Notes: generated from the sequence alone by a model not told the origin. A DNA stretch of 64,000 bases from Amaricoccus sp003258405 (GCF_043226085.1 NZ_CP171225.1:1-64000); one strand, 5' to 3'; shown: positions 49,836 to 58,631, counted from the stretch's first letter. Made by a program: numbers and translations.

Positions 49836-52499
49836 CTACCAGGGCACCTCGTCTTCGGGCGTCCGCCCCTCGTCCGCCACCACACTCAGATAGCTCGGAC
49901 GCAGTCGGGAACCTGCCGCCGGGATCAGCAGGCCCTTGTGGTTGGCGCCGTTCGCCTTGCGGACCCCGACACCCTTACCATCCACGGACAGAGCTTTCGC
50001 CACGTCGAGCCAGCGCCGCCCCAGCGTCCCCGCCTCGGATCGGTCGTGCGTCTCGTCCAGCCAGCGCGAGTAGAGGTTAGCGCCGCCCTTCAGCACCCGA
50101 TGCCCGTCTTCGCGCTCGACAAGCGCCGACAGCACGCGTCCGTTGTAGGCCCGGCTCTCGTCAATCCAGTGGAGGAACTCCGCGGCGATCTCGGGCAGCC
50201 GGGCGGTGACGGACTGGACAAAGTTGCCCAGCCCGTGGCGTCTATGCATCTCCGCGATGGCCTTCTCGGCCGCGCGCTCTGCCGCCCGAGGCTCCATCGC
50301 CAGATACCGCGCTACGTCGGCCCGGATGCGCGAACCGAGGGCCTCCGAAAGCGCGCGACGGTAGCCGCTCGCCCCCAGCCTGTCGAAGCTCTCGTGCTGC
50401 GAGACGGGCTTCGCATCCTCGGCCGGGGTCCAGTAGGCAAACCGGTTGATGAACTGGTCCTCTGCCGTCCCGCCGTCAGCACCGACAAGAGACGCCACGC
50501 TCTCGGCGCTCAGGAACAACTTCACGAAAAGCGGCGCCGTCGAGGCCATCTGGAACTTGGGCGCGAGCTGCACCTCGCGCTCGAGCTGCTTTATCTCCGA
50601 TTTCACCGCCTTGAACTCGTTCACGAGAAGCACCGCGCTCCGGGCAAACTCGGACGGGCTCTTGCCCACCGGCTTGCCTTCGAGCATGGCCTCGATCTCG
50701 CGGACGTTCGTCTCTACCACCAACCCGAGATCCGCGAGGGCCGACGCCAGCATGCCCTTACCAAACGAGGACGGCGCATGCAGCCATACGAACGCCTGCC
50801 GCCGGTCGGAGGCAAACCAGGACGCCGCGATGAGCCCTGGCAGATCAGCAGCGCCCGGCAGTGCCTCGGTGTAATCCGCCCACACGGCTTTCGCGTCGGC
50901 CTCGGGGACGCCTTCCTCGTGCGGCACCGGCGGGAGCGGGAGCAGCACCCGGCCCGTATTGCCCCGGAACTCGACGCGCGGCTCCGTCGCCCAAGGGTCC
51001 ACGTCCCAATCAAGCCGGTGCGCCTGCCGCTGGCGTTCGAGAAAGTCCCGGATCGCCGCGATCCAGGCGCGGCGCAGCTCCTTCACCACGTCGGCGGCGT
51101 CGGGCACTTCCAGAGTGGCGTTGGATCCGCTCTCCTTGTGGACCGCAGTCTTGGCAGAAACGAAGTCCGATAGCGCAGGCATCGCCAGATGCGGGGCGAA
51201 GTGCGGCCTGTCCTCGTTCATCGCATCCGGGGCGCGCGTCTCGGCGTAACCGTGGAGGCGGCCGTCCCGCGTCAGATACTGGACCGGCTTGTCACCCGAG
51301 GTCCGCCAGAACGCCGCGCTCAAGGCCGATCCAAGCGCCTCGTCGTCCAGGCAGGCCGAGACCGCCAAGACAAATTCATCGTCCGCCCCGGCGCCGCAGG
51401 CAGCCTCCAGCACGGCCCGGCGCACCCGCGCGACCCCTGCAACCACGTCGGGCGGCAGGGGCGCCCTGTCATCCTCCGCGGGCTCGTCGGGCTCCTCGAG
51501 GCTCTCCACCGGAGGGAGGAACATGCTGTAGTCGGGCCGCTCCCTCGGCGGGTGCTGCCGGATCTCGGCCATTTTTGCCTGCCGCACGGCCCGCTCGACG
51601 GCCTCCTTGCCCGCCCAACGCTGCGCCAGCCATGCCAGACTTCCGCCGGTGGCGCCGTGCGGGACCGTCTGCCGGAAATTCTCCACGTCGCCCTCGGCAT
51701 CGCCGTCCGGGAAGCCCGAGGTCCAGTCGTAGAACGCCCGCTCGTATGCCTCGAAGTCGTCGGCCTTGTCTGTCTCCGCCCGGATCGCGTGCATCGCCTT
51801 CACCCAATCGTCGCGGGTCCACCAGTCGGGGGTTTCGCCCAACGGCATCAGGGCGAGCAGGGCCTCCACCTTCCAGAGCGGCATGGCAGGGCCGACAGGT
51901 CCGCTCCCGGTCCGCCGCACGTGCTCCGGCTCGGGCGCTGGGGCAATGCCGAGGTCGGCCAGCCCGGTTATCGTCCGCCCAGGCTCGAGCGAGACGAGCC
52001 GCGCCTTCTCCTTGCCCGAGGGCTGTGAGCCCGGCAGGCGTGCAACCCTGACCTTGTTGTGACCCGAGCTGTCACCGAAGCCTGCCGCGGCAACGGCCCG
52101 CATCAGGGCGTCGGCTTCGGCCTTGTCCGTGACCGGCGAGGCGAGGCGATAGACCCACTGTTGCGAGCCCGGCCGCGTCTCTACGATCGCCGCAGGCTGC
52201 GGCAGGGCGCTCGGGGCTCTGGTCCCCTTGTGGCCTATGTCATCCAGCACGATCAGGTGCAGCGCCTTGAAGCTGGCGCCGTTCCTCGCGCCGTTCCGGC
52301 CGGTGTCCGCGACGCAGTAGACGCTGGCGAGGTGCGCATCGCGCTCGGTGGCACGGTGCATGCCGCCTGCGTCTCCGTTCCAGTGAAAGAGCCTGCCAAC
52401 GTCGCCGCCCAGGATCTCGGCAATGAACCTTTCCCGGTCCGCATGGTCCTGTCGCAGTTGCCTCTCGGTATGCTGTGGTATACTATTCGGGCATGTCAT
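49836..52499 (-). CDS. Primase-helicase replication protein of the element
   Basis: An 887-residue replication protein. The N-terminal part (FIAEILGGDVGRLFHWN, HLIVLDDIGHKGT, GHNKVRVARLPGSQPSG) resembles RepB/AEP-type primases. A PriCT-like part follows (WWTRDDWVKAMHAIRAETD). A C-terminal ATPase part has a Walker-A-like HAPSSFGKGML, in which G replaces the usual S/T after GK, and a Walker-B-like AVLLVNEFK. ATG 52499 is chosen for its GGGAG site; upstream residues are low complexity. It probably replicates the element from the nearby repeat region. Confidence 0.78.
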   Translation of the reverse strand: MTCPNSIPQHTERQLRQDHADRERFIAEILGGDVGRLFHWNGDAGGMHRATERDAHLASVYCVADTGRNGARNGASFKALHLIVLDDIGHKGTRAPSALPQPAAIVETRPGSQQWVYRLASPVTDKAEADALMRAVAAAGFGDSSGHNKVRVARLPGSQPSGKEKARLVSLEPGRTITGLADLGIAPAPEPEHVRRTGSGPVGPAMPLWKVEALLALMPLGETPDWWTRDDWVKAMHAIRAETDKADDFEAYERAFYDWTSGFPDGDAEGDVENFRQTVPHGATGGSLAWLAQRWAGKEAVERAVRQAKMAEIRQHPPRERPDYSMFLPPVESLEEPDEPAEDDRAPLPPDVVAGVARVRRAVLEAACGAGADDEFVLAVSACLDDEALGSALSAAFWRTSGDKPVQYLTRDGRLHGYAETRAPDAMNEDRPHFAPHLAMPALSDFVSAKTAVHKESGSNATLEVPDAADVVKELRRAWIAAIRDFLERQRQAHRLDWDVDPWATEPRVEFRGNTGRVLLPLPPVPHEEGVPEADAKAVWADYTEALPGAADLPGLIAASWFASDRRQAFVWLHAPSSFGKGMLASALADLGLVVETNVREIEAMLEGKPVGKSPSEFARSAVLLVNEFKAVKSEIKQLEREVQLAPKFQMASTAPLFVKLFLSAESVASLVGADGGTAEDQFINRFAYWTPAEDAKPVSQHESFDRLGASGYRRALSEALGSRIRADVARYLAMEPRAAERAAEKAIAEMHRRHGLGNFVQSVTARLPEIAAEFLHWIDESRAYNGRVLSALVEREDGHRVLKGGANLYSRWLDETHDRSEAGTLGRRWLDVAKALSVDGKGVGVRKANGANHKGLLIPAAGSRLRPSYLSVVADEGRTPEDEVPW

Positions 52500-52698
52500 C
52501 GGGGCTCCCGGTGGCTCGGCACAGGTTCTCCACGCCTGCGCAATCGGTGTTACGGTTACGTTCTCCTTGGCCCGGCGGGGTTGCCCGCCGGGCTTCTTCT
52601 TTCGCGGGCTCGGGTTCTGTGGGCTTGGGCTTCTGCGCCGGGGCCGGGAACTTGATGCCAACCCCAATGCCTACTCCGGCTGAGGTAACGTCGCTCAT
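52483..52698 (-). CDS. Small hypothetical protein between alpA and primase
   Basis: A 71-residue, Pro/Lys/Glu-rich, probably disordered protein (MSDVTSAGVGIGVGIKFPAPAQKPKP at its start). Its ATG overlaps the alpA stop by four bases and its end overlaps the primase start by 17, so it is sandwiched in a coupled operon. It may serve mainly to couple translation. No family recognised. Confidence 0.5.
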   Translation of the reverse strand: MSDVTSAGVGIGVGIKFPAPAQKPKPTEPEPAKEEARRATPPGQGERNRNTDCAGVENLCRATGSPDDMPE

Positions 52699-52925
52699 CG
52701 CGAAACCCCGTGCGAGCGGGGGTCCGACACCTCGCGGCTCTCCAGCCACGACAGAAGGTCCTTGCCCTTCCAAGCCACGCAGCGCGGGCCGAGGCGTAGC
52801 GGGCGGGGAAAATCGCCAGCATCCATGAGCAGGTAGATTTGAGACCGGGAAAGGGTGGTTGCGGCCTCGACGGCAGGGCGCCGATAGAGCCGGGTCGGCT
52901 CGATGCCGAAATCGTTCGCGTCAGG
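52695..52925 (-). CDS. AlpA family phage transcriptional regulator
   Basis: A 76-residue excisionase-like regulator: TRLYRRPAVEAATTLSRSQIYLLMDAGDFPRPLRLGPRCVAWKGKDLLSWLESR holds the single winged-helix domain with the typical R-x-V-AW ending. GGAGGACACCC precedes GTG 52925, preferred over GTG 52952. AlpA proteins activate or aid excision of P4-like elements. It lies between the integrase and primase genes on the same strand, the standard satellite order. Confidence 0.85.
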   Translation of the reverse strand, partial: PDANDFGIEPTRLYRRPAVEAATTLSRSQIYLLMDAGDFPRPLRLGPRCVAWKGKDLLSWLESREVSDPRSHGVSR

Positions 52926-53147
52926 CACGGGTGTCCTCCAAGTGCACTGCACAAGCGAATGCCGTTCGCTCGTGAAATGCCTGGAGACGACCCAATGTCT
53001 CTGAGGCTATGTCGGCCAGGATGTTGGCCGGGAGGCTCTCCGACCGATGTATACTGGGTGTTCAGGTGGCGCGTTTGGTCTCACCCTGCCGATGTGGACA
53101 AAATACCATTCCTCGGACCACCTGGGAAACGCACCGGACATCACGAA

Positions 53148-54102
53148 TTATTTCAGATTGTGACATCCCATCACATATTCGGCCCACTCGACCATGAGCG
53201 CCCTACGTTTCGACAGCAGGGGAGCGTCCCGGAGATACGCGGCCTCGACCCGGCTTGCAGGCACATGCGCGAGGGCGTGCTCGATGATCTCCCTCGGGTG
53301 CGACGTCTCCTCGCCTCCCCACATGCGGAAGCTCGCGCGAAACCCGTGCGCCCCGGACCTCGCCCGAGCGCGCAGCCGTCAGCACGAGGAACTCGAAAGC
53401 GAGCTTCGTGCCCGCCCAAGCCTGTGTCGCCCGGATCTTCTCGACGGCAGCACCCACCTCGGCATAGGGCAGGGCGGCATGGTGGGCGGCCCGGTCCGTG
53501 TGCCTAGGGAGGGTGTTGGTGACCCCGGCGGACGGGTCTTCGCGGATATAGCCCCTGCCCAGCGCGTGCCGGAAGACCGCCTGCACCCGGCGGACAAGCT
53601 TCCGCGCCGTCTCGGGCTTCGAGGTCCAGACGGGCTCCAGCACGGCGCGCACCGCCTGTGCCGATATCTCATCAACAGGGCGCGAGCCGAGTGCGGGGAA
53701 GATGTAAGCCTCCATGCTGCGCCACCAGATGGCAGACTGCCGAGGCCCGGTCCAGGTCGGCGCAAGCTCCGCTAGGCAGGCACGTGCCGCCACCTCGAAT
53801 GTCGGCACGGCGGCGGGCTTCGCCGTCGGGTCGCCACCGGCTCGGGCGATGCGAAGGTTGTCGAGCGCCTTCTCGCGAGCCTCCTTGAGCGACACCCGCG
53901 GCGGCGAGCCGAGCCCGATATCCCGCCGCTTCTTTCCGATGGTGATCCGCTGTATCCACCGTCTGGCGTCGTTCGGCTCAACCTTGAGATAGAGCCCGTG
54001 CCCGTCAGCATGGAAGCCCCGCTTGAGAGACCGCACATCTGCCGCCGAGAGCCTCTTGTCCTTGTGCCGTCCCGTAGCCTTGCCCACGGTATCGCCCCAC
54101 AT
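53148..54102 (-). pseudogene. int: P4-type tyrosine integrase, disrupted by internal deletion and frameshift
   Basis: The frame opens with KDKRLSAADVRSLKRGFHADGHGLYLKVE, RRWIQRITIGKKRRDIGLG and the core-binding domain, and reaches the first catalytic arginine in LTAARSGEVRGA. It then jumps, in another frame, to HGFRASFRMWGGEETSHPREIIEHALAHV and RVEAAYLRDAPLLSKRRALMVEWAEYV, the end of the family, with the second arginine. About 70-80 residues between them, including the usual KT-type and early catalytic segments, are missing. The junction is near 53346-53355. The original frame runs out into unrelated residues to 53203. Confidence 0.85.
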
Positions 54103-54230
54103 CACGCCCAACAATTATTTTGGGAACATGGCGGACAATCGTGGAGCCGTCAAGAATACACAGAGACCCAAGGCATTGATGGTTAACGGTTATATGGACG
54201 TTCCCGGAACAGTCTGGAATAGGGGTCGGT

Positions 54231-54247
54231 TCCCTTCACCGGCACCA
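54231..54247. repeat. attR: 17-bp copy of the tRNA-Thr 3' end
   Basis: TCCCTTCACCGGCACCA matches 44577-44593 exactly. The flanking bases differ on both sides. It is followed directly by a hairpin that looks like the original tRNA terminator. Confidence 0.9.
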
Positions 54248-54280
54248 TTTCCCGATCCGGGAAATGAAACTCCTGTTTTT
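54247..54280 (+). terminator. Displaced terminator of tRNA-Thr
   Basis: ATTTCCCG at 54247-54254 and CGGGAAAT at 54258-54265 form an 8-bp stem with a 3-base loop; a run of five T lies at 54276-54280. It begins on the last base of the attR repeat, so before insertion it would have ended the tRNA-Thr transcript. Confidence 0.65.
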
Positions 54281-54742
54281 GCATCGCCACTCTTTTCAGG
54301 CATCGGAGATGCAAGATCACGAGAAACAGCATTGTTTAATGCTGATGTGTGCCGCCTCCTGGAAATCAGCTCGACCGCTTGAAAGGATGCAGGCAGTCTG
54401 ATGCCATAAAACGTTAATATTGATGATACGAAAATAACAAGAAATACGTATGGCTCAATTTAATTGCGCCAATCTTTCAGCAGTAACCCCTTTCGATCGC
54501 GTTGTCTCAAAGGAAGCGCTGAGCTTCATGCTCCGAAAATCGGTTCGTGACTCTGCGAGATGTGGGACAGCCTGCACGGTCGCGGCACATGCCGATTTCT
54601 TCCGGCCAGAGGTATCCCGTTCCGCCGGGATGGCGCGCGACAGGCCTGGCGGCGCGGGTGCCCGGCCGTCAGCCTGGGCGCCGGGCGATGCCCTGATCCC
54701 GGCCGCCCGGAGCGGGGCGGCCGGAGGCGTTGCGGGCCTGGC
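54281..54742. other. Stretch without a credible gene right of the element
   Basis: The first part (to about 54560) is unusually AT-rich for this genome and has no convincing coding frame; a 110-codon frame from 54450 lacks a ribosome site and turns into GC-rich low-complexity sequence. The second part is GC-rich spacer behind the gabD stop. The AT-rich part may be the decayed edge of an older insertion. Confidence 0.45.
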
Positions 54743-56218
54743 TCAGATGCCGCCGAGGCAGATGTATTTGACCTCGATGTAGTCTTCCCAGCCGTATTTC
54801 GAGCCCTCGCGGCCCTGGCCCGACTGTTTCACGCCGCCAAAGGGCGCGACCTCGGTCGAGATGAGGCCGGTGTTGACGCCGACCATGCCGTATTCGAGCG
54901 CTTCCGCCACGCGGAAGACGCGCGAGAGATCGCGGGCGTAGAAGTAGGAGGCGAGGCCGAAGATGGTGTCGTTGGCCTTCGCGATCACGTCCTCGACATC
55001 GTCGAAGCGGAAGAGCGGGGCCACCGGGCCGAAGGTTTCCTCGGAGGCGACCTTCATGTCCTGGGTGACGCCGGTCAGCACCGTGGGCTCGAAGAACGTG
55101 CCGCCCTTGGCGTGCGGCTTGCCACCGGTCACGACCTCGGCGCCCTTGGAGAGGGCGTCGGCGATGTGTTCCTCGACCTTCTCCATGGCCTTGGGCGAGA
55201 TCAGCGGCCCGGCGACGACGCCGTCCTCGAAGCCGTCGCCGACCTTCATCTTGCCGACGGCGGCAACCAGCTTTTCGGCGAAGGCATCATAAACGCCCGA
55301 CTGCACGTAGATGCGGTTGGCGCAGACGCAGGTCTGGCCGTTGTTGCGGTATTTCGAGATCATCGCGCCTTCGACCGCGGCGTCGAGATCGGCATCGTCA
55401 AAGACGATGAAGGGCGCGTTGCCGCCAAGCTCCATCGAGGTCTTCTGGATCTGCTCGGCGGACTGGCGCATCAGGATGCGGCCGACCTCGGTCGAGCCGG
55501 TGAAGGTCAGCTTGCGCACCTTGGGGTTCGAGCAGAATTCCTCGCCGATCGGCGCGGAGCGCGAGGAGGTGACAACGCTGAACAGCCCGGCGGGCAGGCC
55601 CGCGTCCTCGGCGAGCCGCGCCATCGCGAGCGCCGAGAGCGGCGTCTCGCCCGCGGGCTTCGAGACGAAGGCACAGCCGACGGCAAGCGCCGGGGCGGCC
55701 TTGCGCGCGATCATCGCGTTCGGGAAGTTCCAGGGCGTGATCGAGGCGACGACGCCCACCGGCTGCTTCAGCACGATGATGCGCTTGTCCGGCTGATGGC
55801 CGGGGATCACGTCGCCATAGACGCGCTTGGCCTCCTCGGCGAACCACTCGATGAACGAGGCGCCGTAGAGGATCTCGCCGCGGGCTTCGGCCAGCGGCTT
55901 GCCCATCTCGGCGGTGAGGATGGCGGCGAGATCGTCGGCATTGGCGACCATGAGGTCGTTCCACTTGCGCAGGACCGCGGCGCGTTCCTTGCCGGTCTTC
56001 CGCGCCCAGTCCTTCTGGGCAACTTCGGCCGCGTCGATTGCCGTGCGGGCTTCCTCGACGCCGAGGTCCGGCAGCGTCGCGATCACCTCGCCCGTGGACG
56101 GGTTGGTGACATTGAAGCTTTTTCCGGAGGCGGCGTCGATCCACTTGCCGCCCACAAGGGCGGAACATACGAGCAGGTCGGGGTTGGAAAGCCGGTCGGC
56201 GAGCTTCTGGGTGGTCAT
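54743..56218 (-). CDS. gabD: NAD(P)-dependent succinate-semialdehyde dehydrogenase
   Basis: Oxidises succinate semialdehyde, the product of GABA transamination, to succinate for the TCA cycle. The 491-residue aldehyde dehydrogenase has ITPWNFPNAMIARK, TGSTEVGRILM, the general base in MELGGNAPFIVF and the catalytic cysteine in NNGQTCVCANRIYV. It lies downstream of gabT on the same strand, about 165 bp after it, and both face away from a MerR-type regulator. Confidence 0.94.
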   Translation of the reverse strand: MTTQKLADRLSNPDLLVCSALVGGKWIDAASGKSFNVTNPSTGEVIATLPDLGVEEARTAIDAAEVAQKDWARKTGKERAAVLRKWNDLMVANADDLAAILTAEMGKPLAEARGEILYGASFIEWFAEEAKRVYGDVIPGHQPDKRIIVLKQPVGVVASITPWNFPNAMIARKAAPALAVGCAFVSKPAGETPLSALAMARLAEDAGLPAGLFSVVTSSRSAPIGEEFCSNPKVRKLTFTGSTEVGRILMRQSAEQIQKTSMELGGNAPFIVFDDADLDAAVEGAMISKYRNNGQTCVCANRIYVQSGVYDAFAEKLVAAVGKMKVGDGFEDGVVAGPLISPKAMEKVEEHIADALSKGAEVVTGGKPHAKGGTFFEPTVLTGVTQDMKVASEETFGPVAPLFRFDDVEDVIAKANDTIFGLASYFYARDLSRVFRVAEALEYGMVGVNTGLISTEVAPFGGVKQSGQGREGSKYGWEDYIEVKYICLGGI

Positions 56219-56382
56219 GGTTCGTCCTGTTGGTTCAGTTCGAATGCTGGGAGGAGAAGAAGCGCGCAGCCCCCGTCACGGGTTCCGGCGCCTTTCCGGC
56301 CGGGGCGCGGGCGATCCCCCGCGCGCGCGCGGCAGCCATTGCGCAGGGCCGCCCCCGGAGGGGCGATCCCGCGTCGGCGGTC

Positions 56383-57684
56383 TCAGGCGGTGGCCTCGAG
56401 GGCCTTCGCGCCCTGGGAGACTTCAAGCAGGGAAGCCTCGATGATGTCCAGCGCCTCGGCAAACACGTCGTCCTCGATCGTCATCGGCGCAAGGAAGCGG
56501 ATGACGTTGCCGAAGACGCCGCAGCTCAGCAGGATCAGACCCTTGGAGAGTGCGTTGAGGCGGAAGGCCGTGGTGAACTCGGGGCTTGGCGCGCCGGTCT
56601 CGGGATCGTTGAACTCGATGGCGTTCATGAAGCCCGGGCCGCGGATATCGGCGATTTCCGGCACCCTTCCGCGCAGGGATTCGAGGCGTGCCTTGAGCTG
56701 GTCGCCGAGCACGGTCGCGCGTGCGCAGAGCCCTTCCTCCTCGATGACGTCGAGCACGGCATGGGCCGCGGCGATGCCGATCGGGCTGCCGGCATAGGTG
56801 CCGCCGAGGCCGCCGGGGGCAGGGGCGTCCATGAGCTCGGCCCGGCCGGTGACGGCGGAAACCGGGAAGCCGCCCGCGAGGCTCTTGGCCATGGTCATGA
56901 GATCGGGGATCACATCGTAGTGGTCCATCGCGAAGAGCTTGCCGGTGCGGGCAAAGCCGGTCTGGATCTCGTCGGCGATGAGCAGGATGCCGTGCTTGTC
57001 GCAGATCTCGCGCAGCGCCCGCATGAAGGCCGCGGGCACGGGATAGAACCCGCCTTCGCCCTGAACCGGCTCGATGATGAACGCAGCGACCCGCGACGGT
57101 TCGACATCGGCGGCAAAGAGACGGGCGATCGCGTCGAGCGACTGCTCGATGCTGACGCCGTGCAGCGGGTTCGGGAACGGGGCGTGGAAGACATCGCCCG
57201 GCATCGGGCCGAAGCCCACCTTGTAGGGAACGACCTTGCCGGTCAGTGCCATGCCCATGAAGGTCCGGCCGTGGAAGCCGCCGCCAAAGGCGATCACCGC
57301 CTGCCGGCCGGTTGCGGCGCGCGCGATCTTGATCGCGTTCTCGACCGCTTCGGCGCCGGTGGTGAGGAAGATCGACTTCTTCGCATGGTCGCCCGGGGTC
57401 AGCGCATTGAGCCGCTCGGCCAGATGCACGTAGTTCTCGTAAGGCACGACCTGCGCGCAGGTATGGGTGAAGCGGTCGATCTGATCCTGCACCGCCGCCA
57501 TGACCTTCGGATGGCGATGGCCGGTGTTCAGAACGGCAATGCCGGTGCCGAAATCGATATAGCGTTTGCCTTCGGTATCCCAGAGCTCGGCGTTCTGGGC
57601 GCGTTCGGCGTAGATCTGGGTTGCCATGGCGACACCGCGTGCAATCGCGGCGTTCTTGCGGTCGGTCAACGGTGCTGCGGTCAT
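56383..57684 (-). CDS. gabT: 4-aminobutyrate aminotransferase
   Basis: Class III PLP aminotransferase that moves the amino group of GABA to 2-oxoglutarate, giving succinate semialdehyde. The 433-residue product has YIDFGTGIAVLNTGHRHPKV, TGAEAVENAIKIARAATGR, GFHGRTFMGMALTGK, the PLP aspartate in LIADEIQTGFARTG and the lysine in MTMAKSLAGGFPVSA. The start is MTAAPLTDRKN at 57684, with GAGG ahead. Together with gabD it would channel putrescine-derived GABA into succinate. Confidence 0.94.
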   Translation of the reverse strand: MTAAPLTDRKNAAIARGVAMATQIYAERAQNAELWDTEGKRYIDFGTGIAVLNTGHRHPKVMAAVQDQIDRFTHTCAQVVPYENYVHLAERLNALTPGDHAKKSIFLTTGAEAVENAIKIARAATGRQAVIAFGGGFHGRTFMGMALTGKVVPYKVGFGPMPGDVFHAPFPNPLHGVSIEQSLDAIARLFAADVEPSRVAAFIIEPVQGEGGFYPVPAAFMRALREICDKHGILLIADEIQTGFARTGKLFAMDHYDVIPDLMTMAKSLAGGFPVSAVTGRAELMDAPAPGGLGGTYAGSPIGIAAAHAVLDVIEEEGLCARATVLGDQLKARLESLRGRVPEIADIRGPGFMNAIEFNDPETGAPSPEFTTAFRLNALSKGLILLSCGVFGNVIRFLAPMTIEDDVFAEALDIIEASLLEVSQGAKALEATA

Positions 57685-57703
57685 CGGAACCTCTGAATCT
57701 CGA

Positions 57704-57748
57704 CAGAATTTTTGCATTTATTCTGTAGCTTATTGACACCGGCGGTGT
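57704..57748. promoter_or_regulatory. Two inverted repeats between gabT and its divergent regulator
   Basis: CAGAAT at 57704-57709 and ATTCTG at 57720-57725 form a 22-base dyad with a 10-base centre. ACACC at 57736-57740 and GGTGT at 57744-57748 form a second short dyad. TTGACA at 57733-57738 could be a -35 for the regulator. The gap is AT-rich compared with its surroundings, as expected for overlapping divergent promoters and operators. Confidence 0.55.
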
Positions 57749-57806
57749 TTACATTTTTGTCTTGGAAACGCAATCGGAATTTTCAGCAGCCGAAAATCGA
57801 GGAAAG

Positions 57807-58631
57807 ATGCCGGAGACGAGCCAGGCGGCCCCGGCCGTGTTCAAGATCACCGAAGTCGCGCGTCTGGCTGGCGTTTCCGCCTCGACGCTGCGGCTTTGGG
57901 AGAATCAGGGACTGATCACGCCGGAGCGTACGCCGACGGGCCACCGGCAGTACCGCGCCAAGGACGTGCGGCGGGCGCAGCGCATTTGCTGGTATCGCTC
58001 GCGGCGCGGGCTCAATCCCGCGGCGATCCGCGAGGCGCTTGCCGCGGAGGGCGAAGAGTTTGAAAATGCCGCGCTCTTCGAGCCGCTGCGGCCGATCGAG
58101 ATCGGCGGCAAGTTGCGGGCACTCCGCCGCTCCGCCGGTCTTACGCTCGAGCAGGTCGCCGAGGATCTCGGCACCTCGGCCTCCGTCGTTTCCACCTTCG
58201 AGCGCACCTCGCAGGGGGTGAGCTTCCGGCTCATGCACGACCTTGCGGAATATTTCGGCACCACCGTCTCGACGCTTTCGGGCGAGCAGGACTGCGCGCG
58301 CGCGCTCGTCCGGGCCGGGGAATGGCAGGTCTGGCCGGAGAGCTCGTCGGGCGTCACGGTGCAGTTGCTGGCCGAAGGCGAGCGCAGCATGGATTGCCAC
58401 CGCTTCGTCCTCGCGCCGGGCGCGGCGAGCGAGGGGGCCTACAGCCACGACGGCGAAGAGTTCCTCCACGTGCTCTCGGGATGCATCGAGATCGTGCTCG
58501 ACGAGGAGGAATTTCACGTGCTTGGTCCAGGCGACTCGCTCTACTTCGGCAGCCGCCGGAAACATGCCTGGAGCAACGCTCACGATGACGTGACGGTCCT
58601 GCTCTGGATCAACACGCCGCGCAGTTTCTGA
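57807..58631 (+). CDS. Transcriptional regulator with MerR-type HTH, XRE-type HTH and cupin domain
   Basis: A 274-residue regulator. Residues about 10-75 are a MerR-type winged helix (FKITEVARLAGVSASTLRLWENQGLITPERTPTGHRQY). Residues about 95-155 are an XRE-type HTH (GGKLRALRRSAGLTLEQVAEDLGTSASVVSTFERTSQG). The C-terminus is a cupin (HDGEEFLHVLSGCIEIVLDEEEFHVLGPGDSLYF), usually a ligand-sensing barrel. GAGGAAAG precedes ATG 57807; a TTG at 57762 is less likely. It is divergent from gabT and likely controls gabTD and perhaps the decarboxylase genes downstream. Confidence 0.9.
   Translation: MPETSQAAPAVFKITEVARLAGVSASTLRLWENQGLITPERTPTGHRQYRAKDVRRAQRICWYRSRRGLNPAAIREALAAEGEEFENAALFEPLRPIEIGGKLRALRRSAGLTLEQVAEDLGTSASVVSTFERTSQGVSFRLMHDLAEYFGTTVSTLSGEQDCARALVRAGEWQVWPESSSGVTVQLLAEGERSMDCHRFVLAPGAASEGAYSHDGEEFLHVLSGCIEIVLDEEEFHVLGPGDSLYFGSRRKHAWSNAHDDVTVLLWINTPRSF

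Larger units (their letters stand above)
44594..54247. mobile_element. tRNA-Thr-integrated element of about 9.65 kb, phage-satellite or small integrative plasmid type
   Basis: The element lies between 17-bp repeats of the tRNA-Thr 3' end. From right to left it has a P4-type integrase (broken), an AlpA regulator, a small protein, a primase-helicase, an origin-like repeat region, four low-GC unknown genes on the plus strand, a truncated nuclease, and an operon of a helix-turn-helix protein with five small coupled proteins on the minus strand. No capsid, tail, conjugation or relaxase genes are seen. Size and gene order fit a phage satellite. The broken integrase means it is probably no longer able to excise by itself. 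Confidence 0.88.

Noticed and set aside
54450..54782. Gene for a 110-residue protein right of the element
   Set aside because: No ribosome site, AT-rich first half and low-complexity GC-rich second half, and its end overlaps the gabD 3' end on the other strand.
54560..56797. A 745-codon plus-strand frame opposite gabD and gabT
   Set aside because: Antisense shadow of conserved enzymes in GC-rich DNA; residues are biased to Gly, Arg, Glu and Asp.
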